From NCBI RefSeq assembly GCF_016756535.1, contig NZ_AP023247.1, positions 6,448,501 to 6,512,500 of the forward strand: a stretch of DNA of 64,000 bases. Reading direction: 5' to 3'. Both the position numbers and the translations under genes were made by a program. This DNA comes from Mesorhizobium sp. 131-2-1. Its GTDB lineage: Bacteria > Pseudomonadota > Alphaproteobacteria > Rhizobiales > Rhizobiaceae. Shown here piece after piece: positions 40,167-49,254 of the stretch; within the stretch, counting starts at the first letter, position 1, and each line of letters opens with the position of its first letter. The notes beneath the pieces are model-generated. The model ran no database searches, was not told the origin of the DNA, and was given only the letters and a program-made list of their open reading frames with translations.

Positions 40167-41415
40167 TGGTTTTCTCCTGTAGTGCCTGATCGAGGATGGC
40201 AATGCCGTGATCGAGTTCGCCATCTGAGATGGTTATCGGCGGAAGGACTTTGATGACGTCGCGATTTGGCCCCGAGGATTCGATCAGCAGGCCGTTTTCG
40301 AAGGCGACATCGTGCACACGGCCAACAACGGCCTGTGAACGGCACTTGAGGCCGGCCATCAGACCACGGCCGCGCTTTTGTTCGATGCACTTGGGGAATT
40401 TTGCAACGAGGCGATCAAGGTGTTCTTGCAGTTTGACGGCCGTCCGCTCGACGGCTGTAGTAAACTGCCTATCGGACCACATTGTGCACATAGCCGTGGA
40501 TGTCACGAAGGCGAGATTATTGCCTCTAAAGGTCCCGCTATGTTCTCCCGGTTTCCATATGTCCATCTCGGGGCGAATCAAAACTATGGACAGCGGATTA
40601 CCTGAACCGCTTAGCGATTTTGAAAGACACACGATGTCGGGCTCGATTTTCGCGAACTCGAACGAGAAGAAATCGCCCGTTCGTCCCGAACCTGCCTGAA
40701 TGTCATCGACGATGAAAACAACGTCGTGCTTACGGCAAATGCGCTGAATTTCTGAGAGCCAAGGTGCGGATGCGGTGTTCATGCCGCCTTCTGCCTGGAT
40801 GGGCTCCAGGATGATTGCGGCCGGCTTTTCTATCCCGCTGCCTGGGTCGCCCAACACGTGATCAATGTAACTCGCGGAATCGAAAGTTTGGTTCGGATAG
40901 TTCTCGTAAGGGACACGGATCACATCGTGGCGAGCGACGCCGCCAAGCTGTCTGGTTGACGCTGCACCCGACACCGCCAAGGAGCCGAGCGACATGCCAT
41001 GGTACGAATTTGTGAAGGCCATGACACTCGAGCGGCCGGTATATTTTCGCGCCAGCGCCAACGCCGCTTCGTTAGCGTTCGTCCCGGTCGGACCAGGAAA
41101 CTGTATCTTGTAAGAAAGGCCCCGGGGCTTCAGGATCGACTCGACGAACACTTTGATGAAATCACGCTTTGCAGCTGTATACATATCAAGCGACAAGACA
41201 ATATTTTGATCGGCGAGATATTGAATTGCCGGCGCAATGATATCCGGGTTGTTATGACCGTAGTTGAGCGCGCCGGACCCTACAAGGAAATCAATATATG
41301 GCTTTCCGGACTCGTCCCAGATTGTCGCCCCCAGTGACTTTTTAAAGACTGTTGGAAATGATCGTCCATAGCGACGAACGTTAGACTCATAAGCATCGAA
41401 AATGTCGATATCCAT
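40156..41415 (-). CDS. Class III aminotransferase, EctB-like
   Basis: A 419-aa PLP-dependent aminotransferase of the acetylornithine/diaminobutyrate class. ATG at 41415 follows GAGAGG. Motifs are FLVGSGALNYGHNNPDI, the phosphate region FPGPTGTNANEAALALARK, NSYHGMSLGSLA, the cofactor Asp in VFIVDDIQAGSGRTG and the Schiff-base Lys in CLSKSLSGSGNPL. The pattern is closest to diaminobutyrate-2-oxoglutarate transaminases such as EctB. No ectA, ectC or siderophore genes are present, so ectoine synthesis is unlikely; with the overlapping oxygenase gene it probably makes a modified amino acid. Confidence 0.88.
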   Translation of the reverse strand: MDIDIFDAYESNVRRYGRSFPTVFKKSLGATIWDESGKPYIDFLVGSGALNYGHNNPDIIAPAIQYLADQNIVLSLDMYTAAKRDFIKVFVESILKPRGLSYKIQFPGPTGTNANEAALALARKYTGRSSVMAFTNSYHGMSLGSLAVSGAASTRQLGGVARHDVIRVPYENYPNQTFDSASYIDHVLGDPGSGIEKPAAIILEPIQAEGGMNTASAPWLSEIQRICRKHDVVFIVDDIQAGSGRTGDFFSFEFAKIEPDIVCLSKSLSGSGNPLSIVLIRPEMDIWKPGEHSGTFRGNNLAFVTSTAMCTMWSDRQFTTAVERTAVKLQEHLDRLVAKFPKCIEQKRGRGLMAGLKCRSQAVVGRVHDVAFENGLLIESSGPNRDVIKVLPPITISDGELDHGIAILDQALQEKTNGN

Positions 41416-42279
41416 TAAATGGCCTCTCTGTATGCGGCTCGCGATCAACACTGCAAGTTCTATGTTCACGCACTCCAAACCATTGATTTCGACGACTAGC
41501 TGCGGCCAATCTCTGCCTTAAAGCGAACGTATCATGGTCAGCAACTTGCGTTCGCAAAGAGTCTGTAAACTTGTTTGACGAATCTGTTGCAACGCATTGG
41601 ATAGCGATAGCGTGACAGTCAGTACCCGCCTTGCGGCAACGCTATCGGCGGCGTTGTTGGCGAGCGCGACCGACACAACCGTACGGGTTTTTTCCAGCAT
41701 GACTGCAACCACGATGCTTGTATTGCTCTACGTCGGCTGTGACGGCAGCCTTGCCGACGAGTAGCTGTGGCAGATGGCGATTTCTCACTTCGATGTGACG
41801 GCGAGACCGGTGCTTGCTCAGGTTTCGTTTGAGGCGCGGAAGAGCCGGACCGCGAATTGGCGGCAGAACTGGAACTGACCGCGGCCTCTAATTGTGGCCG
41901 TGGCCGCCGTGCCGGATTGCGCTGTTTCCTGGGCGGCACGTTGGCCCACCTTCTCGCTTCACGCCATATACAATGCCTCAGTCGGCCCCTCGCGAGGTGG
42001 CTTCCGCACCGCAGGCCACGGGCCGAGCACGCGAGTGGTGTTCGGCACCCCGAGCTGATGCAGACGGCGCCTGCTTCGAGAAGGCGCGATCGAAGCGGTA
42101 TCGACAACCCCGGTGTTCGCCAAGGTACTGTGTGGTGACGACGGCGCGGCTTTTGGAGCGCAGCACGACTAAGAGTCCCCACCCTTACACTGGTCAACAT
42201 TCATGTGATCGAAAACGCTGGCTCAGGCGACGCCACTGGCGATGTGTCCGATGCCGCTTTTTGTACGCAAGGTTCACTC
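41416..42279. other. Gap with no supported gene
   Basis: About 860 bp. Several overlapping frames are open on both strands (for example 41619-42200 minus), but none shows a family pattern; the compositional bias suggests decayed coding DNA. The last part leads into the NifA-controlled promoter. Confidence 0.35.
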
Positions 42280-42295
42280 TGTCCGACATCCGACA
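42280..42295 (+). promoter_or_regulatory. NifA upstream activator site 1
   Basis: TGT-N10-ACA (TGTCCGACATCCGACA), the NifA consensus, 64 bp upstream of the -24 element. Confidence 0.8.
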
Positions 42296-42297
42296 AT

Positions 42298-42313
42298 TGT
42301 TGGATGTGAGACA
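42298..42313 (+). promoter_or_regulatory. NifA upstream activator site 2
   Basis: TGT-N10-ACA (TGTTGGATGTGAGACA), two bases after site 1. The two sites with their spacer form a larger inverted repeat around CAATTG. Confidence 0.8.
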
Positions 42314-42358
42314 GGGCTCCAAATCCGCTAACCAGTGGCTTTATTGAATTTTCCTCTC

Positions 42359-42373
42359 TGGCACCTTCTGTGC
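42359..42373 (+). promoter_or_regulatory. Sigma-54 promoter of iscN
   Basis: TGGCACCTTCTGTGC: GG and GC separated by 10 bases, two mismatches to TGGCACG-N4-TTGC. With two NifA sites upstream it indicates expression in nitrogen-fixing bacteroids. The start codon follows 40 bp downstream. Confidence 0.85.
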
Positions 42374-42412
42374 AGAGTGGCTTGCGAACGCATTAGCAAA
42401 AAAAATAGTCCC

Positions 42413-42733
42413 ATGATCACACTCACTGAAAACGCCGTCGTCGCCGTCAAGGCTGCGCTTTCCCGCGCCAACGAGCCGGCGGAAGGCTTTCGTATCATGG
42501 TCGAGGTGGGCGGCTGCGCCGGCGTCAAATACCTGATGGGTCTGGAAAGCGTCTCGCGCGAGGGGGATGCCATCATGGAGACGGACGGGTTCAAGGTGTT
42601 CGTCGACGCAAACTCCCAGCCCCATCTCGCCGGCACGACCGTTGACTTCGTCACGGGCCTGGCGTCCTCGGGCTTTGTCTTCGACAATCCCAATGCGCGG
42701 GACAAATGCGCCTGCGGCAAGTCCTTCGGCTAG
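42413..42733 (+). CDS. iscN: A-type Fe-S carrier (IscA/HesB-like), nif-associated
   Basis: A 106-aa A-type iron-sulphur carrier. It begins MITLTENAVVAVKAALSRANEPAEGFRIMVEVGGCAGVKYLMGLE; the three conserved cysteines are in VGGCAGVKY and in the C-terminal DKCACGKSF. This matches the nif-linked IscA called iscN in Rhizobium etli, usually cotranscribed with nifU and nifS. ATG 42413 is chosen from family length. It lies behind a NifA/sigma-54 promoter and is followed after 27 bp by a nifU-like gene; nifS is not present here. Confidence 0.88.
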   Translation: MITLTENAVVAVKAALSRANEPAEGFRIMVEVGGCAGVKYLMGLESVSREGDAIMETDGFKVFVDANSQPHLAGTTVDFVTGLASSGFVFDNPNARDKCACGKSFG

Positions 42734-42760
42734 CCGCCATCACGACAGGGATCGGCGCCC

Positions 42761-43222
42761 ATGCGGGACGACACCGACAACTTTTACCTCTTCAGCGACA
42801 AGCTCTATTTCATCAACCCGAACAATGTCGGCGCTTTGGACACGCCCAATGCGGCCGGCGAGGTCGGCGCCGTCGCCTGCGGCGATGGACTTAAATTGAT
42901 AATGGGTTTCGATCCTAAGACGCAGACGATTACCGCCGCAACGTTCCAGACCTTCGGCCGCGGCTCGGCCATAACCGCTTCCTCGACATTTACCGAATTC
43001 ATTGTCGGCAAGACCATCGATGAAGCCCTTCAGATCACCGATCAGGACATGGCGGATTTTCTCCGCGCCCTGCCGCCGCACACGACCTACTCATCGCTCG
43101 ACCGCCTCATCCTGGAGCGCGGCTTGCGGCTGATGAGCGAGTTCTTCCGTGCGGTTAGGAAGGCTTTCGAGGAGACACCAGGATTCTCACGCCTCGTGCT
43201 CGTCAAGGCATCCTCGCGATGA
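42761..43222 (+). pseudogene. nifU: NifU N-terminal (IscU-like) homologue, two scaffold Cys lost
   Basis: A 153-aa frame matching the IscU-like domain of NifU: YFINPNNVGALDTPNAAGEVGAVACGDGLKLIMGFDP, then ATFQTFGRGSAITASSTFTEFIVGKTIDEAL and DQDMADFLRALPPH. NifU scaffolds need three cysteines. The first (VACGD) is kept, but FGCGSA has become FGRGSA (codon CGC) and the third (family HCS) is replaced by TYSS. The central ferredoxin and C-terminal Nfu domains are missing. The frame is open, so it may still be translated, but cluster assembly looks impossible. Confidence 0.8.
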
Positions 43223-43455
43223 GCGACGTGATCGAGGCGTTTCTCGTGGTGATAGGCTTCGAAGAGCGAGAGGCCCTTCCCCGCAGTCTCCACCCGCTGA
43301 AACCTAATTCTGCGAGGAGTTCGAGCGAGTGGGTTTTCGGTAACGAGCCTCGACGGTGGAACGCGCTGCAAAACGTGCAGTGGGACATTTCCCACCTTTT
43401 GCCGCGTCTCGTAAGCCTGCAGAGATGCTCCTTTGCTCAGTCGAAGGCCGCTTAA
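43219..43455 (+). CDS. Small hypothetical ORF between nifU-like gene and queE
   Basis: A 78-aa frame (MSDVIEAFLVVIGFEEREALPRSL...) whose ATG overlaps the nifU-like stop (ATGA). It resembles no family I know and ends four bases before queE. It may only be a decayed remainder of the nif operon. Confidence 0.3.
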   Translation: MSDVIEAFLVVIGFEEREALPRSLHPLKPNSARSSSEWVFGNEPRRWNALQNVQWDISHLLPRLVSLQRCSFAQSKAA

Positions 43456-43458
43456 GCA

Positions 43459-44094
43459 ATGTCATATGCGGTCAAGGAAATTTTCTACACCCTTCAAGGT
43501 GAAGGACGAAAAGCCGGGCGGGCCGCCGTATTTTGTCGTTTCGCCGGCTGTAACCTTTGGTCGGGACGTGAAGACGACCGGGCAAAAGCATTCTGCGGAT
43601 TCTGCGACACCGATTTCGTTGGGGTAGATGGCCCCGGTGGCGGACATTTTGACACCGCACGGCAGCTTGCGTTGGCGATCGAACAAGCCTGGCGCGGGTC
43701 GGGAACTGGGCAGCGTCTCGTCGTGCTCACCGGAGGAGAACCCCTCCTCCAGATCGATGAAGAACTCCTGGAAGCGCTGCATTCCTTGGCGTTTGAAATT
43801 GCCGTGGAGACCAACGGGACCATTCCCACACCCGCCGGCATCGACTGGCTGTGCGTCAGTCCGAAATGCAATGCTCGCCTCGTGGTCATGGCAGGGGACG
43901 AGCTAAAGCTTGTATATCCTCAGATTGGCGCGGAGCCTGAACATTTCGAAGTTCTCGCGTTTGAGCACCTTTTGCTTCAGCCGATGGATGGGCCCGAGCG
44001 CGAGGCGAATACGGCCGCCGCGGTGGCCTATTGTCTTGCCAACCCACGTTGGCGCTTGAGCCTTCAAACCCACAAGTTTCTCGGGATCCCATGA
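43459..44094 (+). CDS. queE: 7-carboxy-7-deazaguanine synthase
   Basis: A 211-aa radical SAM enzyme that converts 6-carboxytetrahydropterin to 7-carboxy-7-deazaguanine in preQ0 synthesis. The N-terminus SYAVKEIFYTLQGEGRKAGRAAVFCRFAGCNLW and the cluster cysteines in AGCNLW...FCGFCDTDF follow the QueE variant CX14CX2C pattern. VLTGGEPLLQ is the SAM-binding glycine motif, and [12 protein letters not shown] is the usual C-terminus. Its TGA overlaps queD ATG. Cytosolic. Confidence 0.95.
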   Translation: MSYAVKEIFYTLQGEGRKAGRAAVFCRFAGCNLWSGREDDRAKAFCGFCDTDFVGVDGPGGGHFDTARQLALAIEQAWRGSGTGQRLVVLTGGEPLLQIDEELLEALHSLAFEIAVETNGTIPTPAGIDWLCVSPKCNARLVVMAGDELKLVYPQIGAEPEHFEVLAFEHLLLQPMDGPEREANTAAAVAYCLANPRWRLSLQTHKFLGIP

Positions 44095-44444
44095 AAATTA
44101 CGCAAGCTTTCACCTTCGAGGCAGCGCACTGTCTTCCGCGCGTGCCAAAGACCCATCGCTGTCACCGCATGCATGGCCACTCATACCGTGTGGAACTGCG
44201 TTTGGAAGGGCCCGTCGATCCAGACACGGGCTTTGTCATCGATTTCTTCGATGTCGAGGCTGTGTTCGGACCGCTTCTGCAACGTCTCGACCATCAGTAT
44301 CTGAATGAGATTGAAGGTCTCGACAATCCGACCGCGGAAAACATTGCGGTCTGGATCTGGAACCAAACCAAGCCGCTTCTTGGCCAAATGTGCTCGGTAA
44401 CAGTCTATGAGACACCGCTGTGCTGGGCTGAATACGAGGGTTGA
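44091..44444 (+). CDS. queD: 6-carboxy-5,6,7,8-tetrahydropterin synthase
   Basis: A 117-aa QueD. Zinc-binding histidines are in FEAAHCLP and MHGHSYRVE; the catalytic Cys lies in [33 protein letters not shown] and [11 protein letters not shown] are family motifs. It makes the substrate of QueE from dihydroneopterin triphosphate. Overlaps queE by 4 bp. Confidence 0.95.
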   Translation: MKITQAFTFEAAHCLPRVPKTHRCHRMHGHSYRVELRLEGPVDPDTGFVIDFFDVEAVFGPLLQRLDHQYLNEIEGLDNPTAENIAVWIWNQTKPLLGQMCSVTVYETPLCWAEYEG

Positions 44445-44448
44445 CCCG

Positions 44449-45186
44449 ATGCAACGAGATCCGGGAACCGCACTCGTCCTTTTCTCCGGCGGCCAGGATT
44501 CGACAACCTGCCTGGCTTGGGCGCTGGAGAACTTCGAGCGCGTCGAGACAATCGGCTTCGACTATGGGCAGCGGCATCGGATCGAGCTCGATGTGCGGCC
44601 TTACCTGATCGAGCGCATTCGAACAGACTTTCCGGCCTGGCGTGGTCGACTGGGCGAGGACCACATGATTGACATGGCCGTACTCGGTCAAATCAGTGAT
44701 ACCGCGCTCACGCGCGACGTCGAGATCGCACTGAACGCGAACGGCATAACAAATACCTTCGTGCCTGGCCGCAACCTTCTGTTCCTCGGCTTTGCGGCCG
44801 CGATAGCTTACCGGATGGGCGCGAATCACCTCGTAATCGGCGTGTCCGAGACGGATCGTTTCAGCTACCCGGATTGTCGAGATGACGCAGTTAAGGCGAT
44901 GCAACTTGCCCTGAACCTTGGAATGGAAACGCGTTTCGTCATTCACACACCCCTCACGCAGTGTGACAAGGCGCAGACCTGGGCGCTGGCGGATTGGCTG
45001 GGCGGCGAGGCGCTGGTGAAGCTCATCTGCGAAGGAAGCCACACCTGCTATAGCGGAGACCGCGAGCATAGACATAGCTGGGGTTTCGGTTGCGGTACTT
45101 GCGTCGAGTGTAATCTTCGCGCAGCAGGATGGGAGCAATTCCGATCCTGCAAAGAGGCACCCGTGACCGCCCATGAAATGACGTGA
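44449..45186 (+). CDS. queC: 7-cyano-7-deazaguanine synthase
   Basis: A 245-aa ATP-dependent enzyme that makes preQ0. The PP-loop is [50 protein letters not shown] and the C-terminal zinc cysteines in CYSG...[17 protein letters not shown] are all present. It starts four bases after queD and ends where an IS110 fragment begins. With queE and queD it forms a complete route from dihydroneopterin triphosphate to preQ0; folE and queF are not in the window. Confidence 0.95.
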   Translation: MQRDPGTALVLFSGGQDSTTCLAWALENFERVETIGFDYGQRHRIELDVRPYLIERIRTDFPAWRGRLGEDHMIDMAVLGQISDTALTRDVEIALNANGITNTFVPGRNLLFLGFAAAIAYRMGANHLVIGVSETDRFSYPDCRDDAVKAMQLALNLGMETRFVIHTPLTQCDKAQTWALADWLGGEALVKLICEGSHTCYSGDREHRHSWGFGCGTCVECNLRAAGWEQFRSCKEAPVTAHEMT

Positions 45187-46201
45187 GCGCCAAGATCCAG
45201 GCTGACGGTGGCAATCTGTTCCATAGATCGTTTCCTTCTCTTTGTGATGTTCAGCACGACAAGGTACGCGCCTTCGATGCCGTTTCGAAGGGCTGTTCCA
45301 TACGATCGACCTTGATGATCTTCGCCGTTCGCGTGGTGCTGTTTCGTGGGGGAGTTCAGCACCACGGCGAGCAGGCTGCGGTTGTTATCCTTGATCCCGG
45401 TCGGATTTGATCGTGGAGCGTACTGCCAAGAGAAAAGGGGGAGGTTGTGGTTTCGACGAGAGGCAGTTGATGCCCGAGCCTGCCCTTATGTGGAGGATCG
45501 TCCATGCAGTCCATCACCAGCATGGCCGCAGCACTGGCATCATTGAACGAAGAATGACGACCTCATCGGCAATCGATGCCAGCGCCTGCGTGAGCTGGCA
45601 CGGGCGCAGACGCCTGCGGCGACGCGATGTTGCGGATATCCCTCCCCTGGCCCCGCCTCGGGCCAATCAAAGGATTCCTGATAGCGCCTTCGATCTGGCA
45701 ATGCTCGTGCGTTCAGTGAATGCGCGTGCCGCCTTGATGGCGATCATCACAGCCTCAGTGTCGATTGACGAAATGGATCTGCTCGACCGCCGGAAGACAA
45801 TCGAGCAGGTAGCCCAGCAAGGTCGACTCATGTGCCGTCGAATTGAAAGGCGGCTGCCGTCATGAAGGATACGCGCGACCGCATCAAGCGCCGGGGCAAA
45901 GCGCCCCAATGAATCAGAATGGCGAAAGTATTGATTGAGGTGCAGAAAGCAGCGCCCATTGATGTCACACAGATTGGCGCCTTCGCGTTGCAGCGCGCGA
46001 CGCGGCTTCGGATCGCACAGCCGCGGCGCGGGTGGCGCCATCGGAAAAAACCGGGCTCCGATTGGGCGTCAGGCTGCGCGGAGATTCGTGCAATATGTCA
46101 GGCCTCCCTCGAAGAATCCGGAGACCTACGCCTCTTTCGCCGGTGACATGGCATTTGCACTTGGAAGACGTCATTCACGAATTGCATATGGGAGGCGGCG
46201 A
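45187..46201. other. About 1 kb of decayed sequence
   Basis: Apart from the IS110 fragment at its left edge, no gene is supported. Frames at 45407-45865 (plus) and 45667-46041 (minus) are open but unrecognised. Confidence 0.35.
45190..45390 (-). pseudogene. IS110-type transposase N-terminus and leader fragment
   Basis: On the minus strand, after AGAGAAGGAAACGATCT, comes ATG with MEQIATVSLDLG, the typical start of IS110-family transposases of the MEQIATVSLDLAKHVFQ type. Similarity ends after about 12 codons at the queC border. The roughly 160 bp upstream is probably the matching non-coding left end. Confidence 0.6.
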
Positions 46202-47242
46202 ATGAACAGGCCAACGATCGCGGATCTGGCGAAAGCCGCGGGCGTAAGTGTTTCTACGGTCAATAGGCTCTTGCACGGAACTGGCTCACTGCGACCGCAG
46301 ACGGCCGACCTCATCTCAAGCGCAGCGCAGCAGATCGGCTTCCACAGTTCGGGGCCGCTGCACGAACGCAGGCGGGACAATCTCCCGGATCGGCACTTGA
46401 GCTTTTTCCTGCAGCAATCGCACCGGCCGCTCTGTCAGATTTGGGCCGAGGCGCTTCTCGGTGCCTGCGCGCGACGCACAGATGCGGTTATTAAGCCAGA
46501 CGTGCTCTTCGAGGACGACCCTTCCCCAGAAGCGGTTGCTGCCAATCTGCTCAAGATAGGCGAAAGTGCCGATGCAATCGCTGTGATCTCGGCCGATCAC
46601 CCGCTCGTCGGCCAGGCGATTGACGAGTTGCGCGTCAAGGGCGTTCCGGTGATCGCCTACGTGACCGACCTGTCCGCCGCCAGCCGGGCCGGCTTTGTGG
46701 GAACCGACAACTGGAAGGCCGGCCGCACCGCCGCATGGTTTATCAGCCAGACGTCCGGTCGGCCCGGTAAGGTCTCTCCTCTCATAGGCGGCAACCGTTA
46801 TCAGTTCCAAGACATCTCGGATGCGAGCTTTCGCTCCTACATGCGCGAGCACGCGCCCGAGTTCCACGTCAGCGAAACGCTCCTGACCCATGAGGCGCCG
46901 AAGAACGCCTATGCAATCGTTCGTAGGCTGATAGCGGAGGAGCCCGAGCTCAGGGGCATCTTCGTCAATGGCGGCGGCATTTCCGGCGTCCTGCGTGCTA
47001 TGCGCGAACTCGCTGTGGAGCAGCAGTGCAAAATCCGGCTCGTCTGCCGCGACATCGGGCCCGAGACACGCAAGGGATTGAGCGAAGGCTTGATTACGGC
47101 TTCCTTGTGTCATCCCGTCGACAGGATGCCTGAAGAACTCATCAATGTGATGCTGCGCATGATCGAACGCACGGACACGCGGCTAATCGAACAGCGGATT
47201 GTTCCGTTCGAGATCCTCACGCCAGAGAGCATTTGGACTTAA
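46202..47242 (+). CDS. LacI family transcriptional regulator
   Basis: A 346-aa LacI-type regulator. ATG 46202 follows GGGAGGCGG; the frame is open much further upstream but lacks family similarity there. The HTH reads TIADLAKAAGVSVSTVNRLLHGTGSLRPQTADLISSAAQQIGF, and the sugar-binding periplasmic-like domain follows (ADAIAVISADHPLVGQAIDELRVKGVPVIAYVTDL; GFVGTDNWKAGRTAAWFI). Such proteins repress sugar or polyol utilisation genes. No transporter or catabolic gene is adjacent, so it is an orphan here. Confidence 0.92.
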   Translation: MNRPTIADLAKAAGVSVSTVNRLLHGTGSLRPQTADLISSAAQQIGFHSSGPLHERRRDNLPDRHLSFFLQQSHRPLCQIWAEALLGACARRTDAVIKPDVLFEDDPSPEAVAANLLKIGESADAIAVISADHPLVGQAIDELRVKGVPVIAYVTDLSAASRAGFVGTDNWKAGRTAAWFISQTSGRPGKVSPLIGGNRYQFQDISDASFRSYMREHAPEFHVSETLLTHEAPKNAYAIVRRLIAEEPELRGIFVNGGGISGVLRAMRELAVEQQCKIRLVCRDIGPETRKGLSEGLITASLCHPVDRMPEELINVMLRMIERTDTRLIEQRIVPFEILTPESIWT

Positions 47243-47447
47243 GAATCGGAAGAGCCATCGTCGTCCGGATAAGGTCATCCGTGCCGCTACGAAGCGACGA
47301 CCGCTTCCTGGGAGGAAACTGGGCGCAAGGGCGGTTCGGCACTCATGACCCTCGTATCCACCGAAAGAGGCCAGGAGGACGAGGAGATGGAAATCTCCGA
47401 GGAAGCCGATCTTGTCGAGAGCTGGACCTCACGCTCGCGCCAATGAT

Positions 47448-47724
47448 TAGGCTGCTTCGGCCGTCCGTGCCGATTTGCGCGGCTTGTGGCGCGCCAACCT
47501 TATAAGCGCGTCGATCGAGGCAGCGCACCGGGCTTTGCTGTTCGCCCCGTGACTATGGCAGATATGTCGAGCTGTTTCATCATAGCGAGCAACCGAGCCG
47601 TTTGGGCTTGATTGAGGCGCCGACGGTTAATGACGGCGCGGATCTCGCGGGCGAGCTTGGCTTTCCGCAATTCCTCTTCGGAATTGTCAAAGCCCAAATC
47701 CGCAAACACGTTGCCGTTGGTCAT
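47448..47724 (-). pseudogene. HigA/XRE-type antitoxin, 3' frameshift
   Basis: The N-terminus MTNGNVFADLGFDNSEEELRKAKLAREIRAVINRRRLNQAQTARLLAMMKQLDISAIVTGR matches XRE antitoxins found downstream of HigB-type toxins. After TGR the annotated frame runs out as TAKPGALPRSTRL; a one-base shift gives a better ending (SIDALIRLARH...) to a stop at 47448. It lies 55 bp downstream of the toxin's 3' end on the same strand, so the two formed a higBA-like pair. Confidence 0.7.
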
Positions 47725-47779
47725 TTCGCCGGTGATTCTTCAGTCATGACTTTGTTCCTAGTTTTCGCGATCGTGCGTC

Positions 47780-47855
47780 TCAGCCACCTTCAATCGCTGT
47801 AACGAGGTCGACTTCGCACTTGGGCGTGTCCCTGCCCTTCTTCTGGAAGCAAAGA
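47780..47855 (-). pseudogene. HigB/RelE-like toxin, 3' part
   Basis: The minus strand from the left target duplication encodes LCFQKKGRDTPKCEVDLVTAIEGG and a stop. FQKK...TPK.EVDL is the C-terminal signature of HigB/Gp49-type toxins. It joins in frame to the 5' part at 55999-56185 if the IS21 stack and one copy of AGCAAAGA are removed. Confidence 0.75.
47848..47855. repeat. Left target duplication AGCAAAGA
   Basis: Identical to 55999-56006; borders the IS21 terminus TGCGCGTTCCGG. Confidence 0.88.
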
Positions 47856-47965
47856 TGCGCGTTCCGGTAATTCCCGGACAGGCATTCCAGTAATGTCGGG
47901 GACAGCAATTGGAGTGCACCCCCAGACTGAGACAAGGAAAATAGCGGACAGTTTCCCGTGTTAAG

Positions 47966-48835
47966 CTATGCAGCCTTTTCCATCTGTCGCCCGCGTGAAT
48001 GCTTCTGTTCGTATTCCTCCGGACTGAGGTAGTCGAGCGCCGAATGCAGGCGCTCCGTATTGTAAACGGTCTCTATGAAAGCGCCGATGTGCTTGCGGGC
48101 ATCATCTGCATCCTTATAGGCGAGACCTTGCACCTCTTCCTGTTTCAGGGTTTTCATGAAGCTCTCCGCCTTCGCATTGTCGTAAGGATTGCCGACACGA
48201 CTCATGCTCGCCTGGATACCGTGTAGATGCAGAAGTTCGGAGTAGGCCCCGCACGCGTATTGAACTCCGCGGTCGGAATGATGAATGAGGCTCCCGGGTA
48301 CGGGCTGGCGATCAGCGATGGCCATCTCGAGAGCTTCGATGGCAAGGCTTGCTCTAAGATGCGTATCCAGCGCCCATCCGACAACCTTGCGGCTGAACGC
48401 GTCAAGGACAACGGCAAGGAAGGCAAACTCCTCAGCCAGATGCAGGAAGGTGATATCGGCAACCCATAGCTGGTTTACGCCATTGAGGATCATTCCCCTC
48501 GCGAGGTTCTGCACGACTTGCCAACCATGCCTGGAGTTGGTCGTCACAGGAACAAAGGGGCTAGCGCGCAGGCACAACAGATTGTCTTCACGCATGATCC
48601 GCAGAACGCATTTGTGATTAACTTGCCACCCCTCACGCCGAAGCAGGGCTCCAATCCGGCGGTACCCGTAGTGTGTGTTGCCGAGAGCCAGCTTCTGAAT
48701 GAGATCGCGCAAACCCGTCTCGGCTCGACGAGGGGCTGAATCCAGCCAGTGACGGTAATAGCTCGCGCGGCTGACACCAGCGAGCCAGCACATTCTGTCG
48801 ATGTTGAATTCGCCTTGCGACAGGCCGGTCATCAT
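47966..48835 (-). CDS. IS3 OrfB transposase
   Basis: A 289-aa DDE integrase-type protein. Start region CWLAGVSRASYYRHW; catalytic Asp in QLWVADITFLHLAEEF, Asp in LIHHSDRGVQYACGAY, Glu in NAKAESFMKTLKQEEV; the C-terminus has ERLHSALDYLSPEEYE. Its ATG overlaps the orfA stop (ATGA at 48832-48835). Intact. Confidence 0.95.
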   Translation of the reverse strand: MMTGLSQGEFNIDRMCWLAGVSRASYYRHWLDSAPRRAETGLRDLIQKLALGNTHYGYRRIGALLRREGWQVNHKCVLRIMREDNLLCLRASPFVPVTTNSRHGWQVVQNLARGMILNGVNQLWVADITFLHLAEEFAFLAVVLDAFSRKVVGWALDTHLRASLAIEALEMAIADRQPVPGSLIHHSDRGVQYACGAYSELLHLHGIQASMSRVGNPYDNAKAESFMKTLKQEEVQGLAYKDADDARKHIGAFIETVYNTERLHSALDYLSPEEYEQKHSRGRQMEKAA

Positions 48836-49254
48836 CTTTTCAATGACTTTGAAGATGCCGTTTCGCCAGGAGCGCTGCTCCGACGCTGATCTTCCTCGAA
48901 GTGCCGCAAGGCTTCGCGAAAAAAATCGAGATCGAGCTGCTGCTGCCCGACCTTCTGCTCCAGTTCCCTGATCCGGCGCCTGGCCTTGGTCAGTGCCTTT
49001 TCCTGAGGTGCCGGCACATCCACTGCACTCTGCAGCTGTGCGGTCCCGTCAACTCCTGCTGTCGATCTGGCCGGCCGGCCGCGCCGACGTGACTTCAGAT
49101 TACCATGAAGCCTGAGATGATCACGCCACTCGTAAAGTCGTTGGCGACTGATACCAACCTCATCTGCCAACTTGCTGACGGTTTCGCCCGCTTCCATGCG
49201 CCGGAGAAGCTCCAGCTTTTGGTCATCATCAATAACTCTTTGCCGTCCGGCCAT
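48832..49254 (-). CDS. IS3 OrfA
   Basis: A 140-aa OrfA from ATG 49254 (MAGRQRVIDDDQKLELLRRMEAGETVSKLADEVGISRQRLYEWRDHLRLHG) with an HTH and a C-terminal coiled coil (KARRRIRELEQKVGQQQLDLDFFREALRHFEE). The frame continues upstream into istA antisense and is not coding there. Confidence 0.9.
   Translation of the reverse strand: MAGRQRVIDDDQKLELLRRMEAGETVSKLADEVGISRQRLYEWRDHLRLHGNLKSRRRGRPARSTAGVDGTAQLQSAVDVPAPQEKALTKARRRIRELEQKVGQQQLDLDFFREALRHFEEDQRRSSAPGETASSKSLKR

Noticed and set aside
41619..42200. 193-aa minus-strand frame
   Set aside because: Arg/Ser/Pro-rich without any family pattern and no ribosome site; treated as decayed DNA.
45407..45865. 152-aa plus-strand frame
   Set aside because: No recognised family, overlapping frames open on both strands, placed in a clearly decayed interval.
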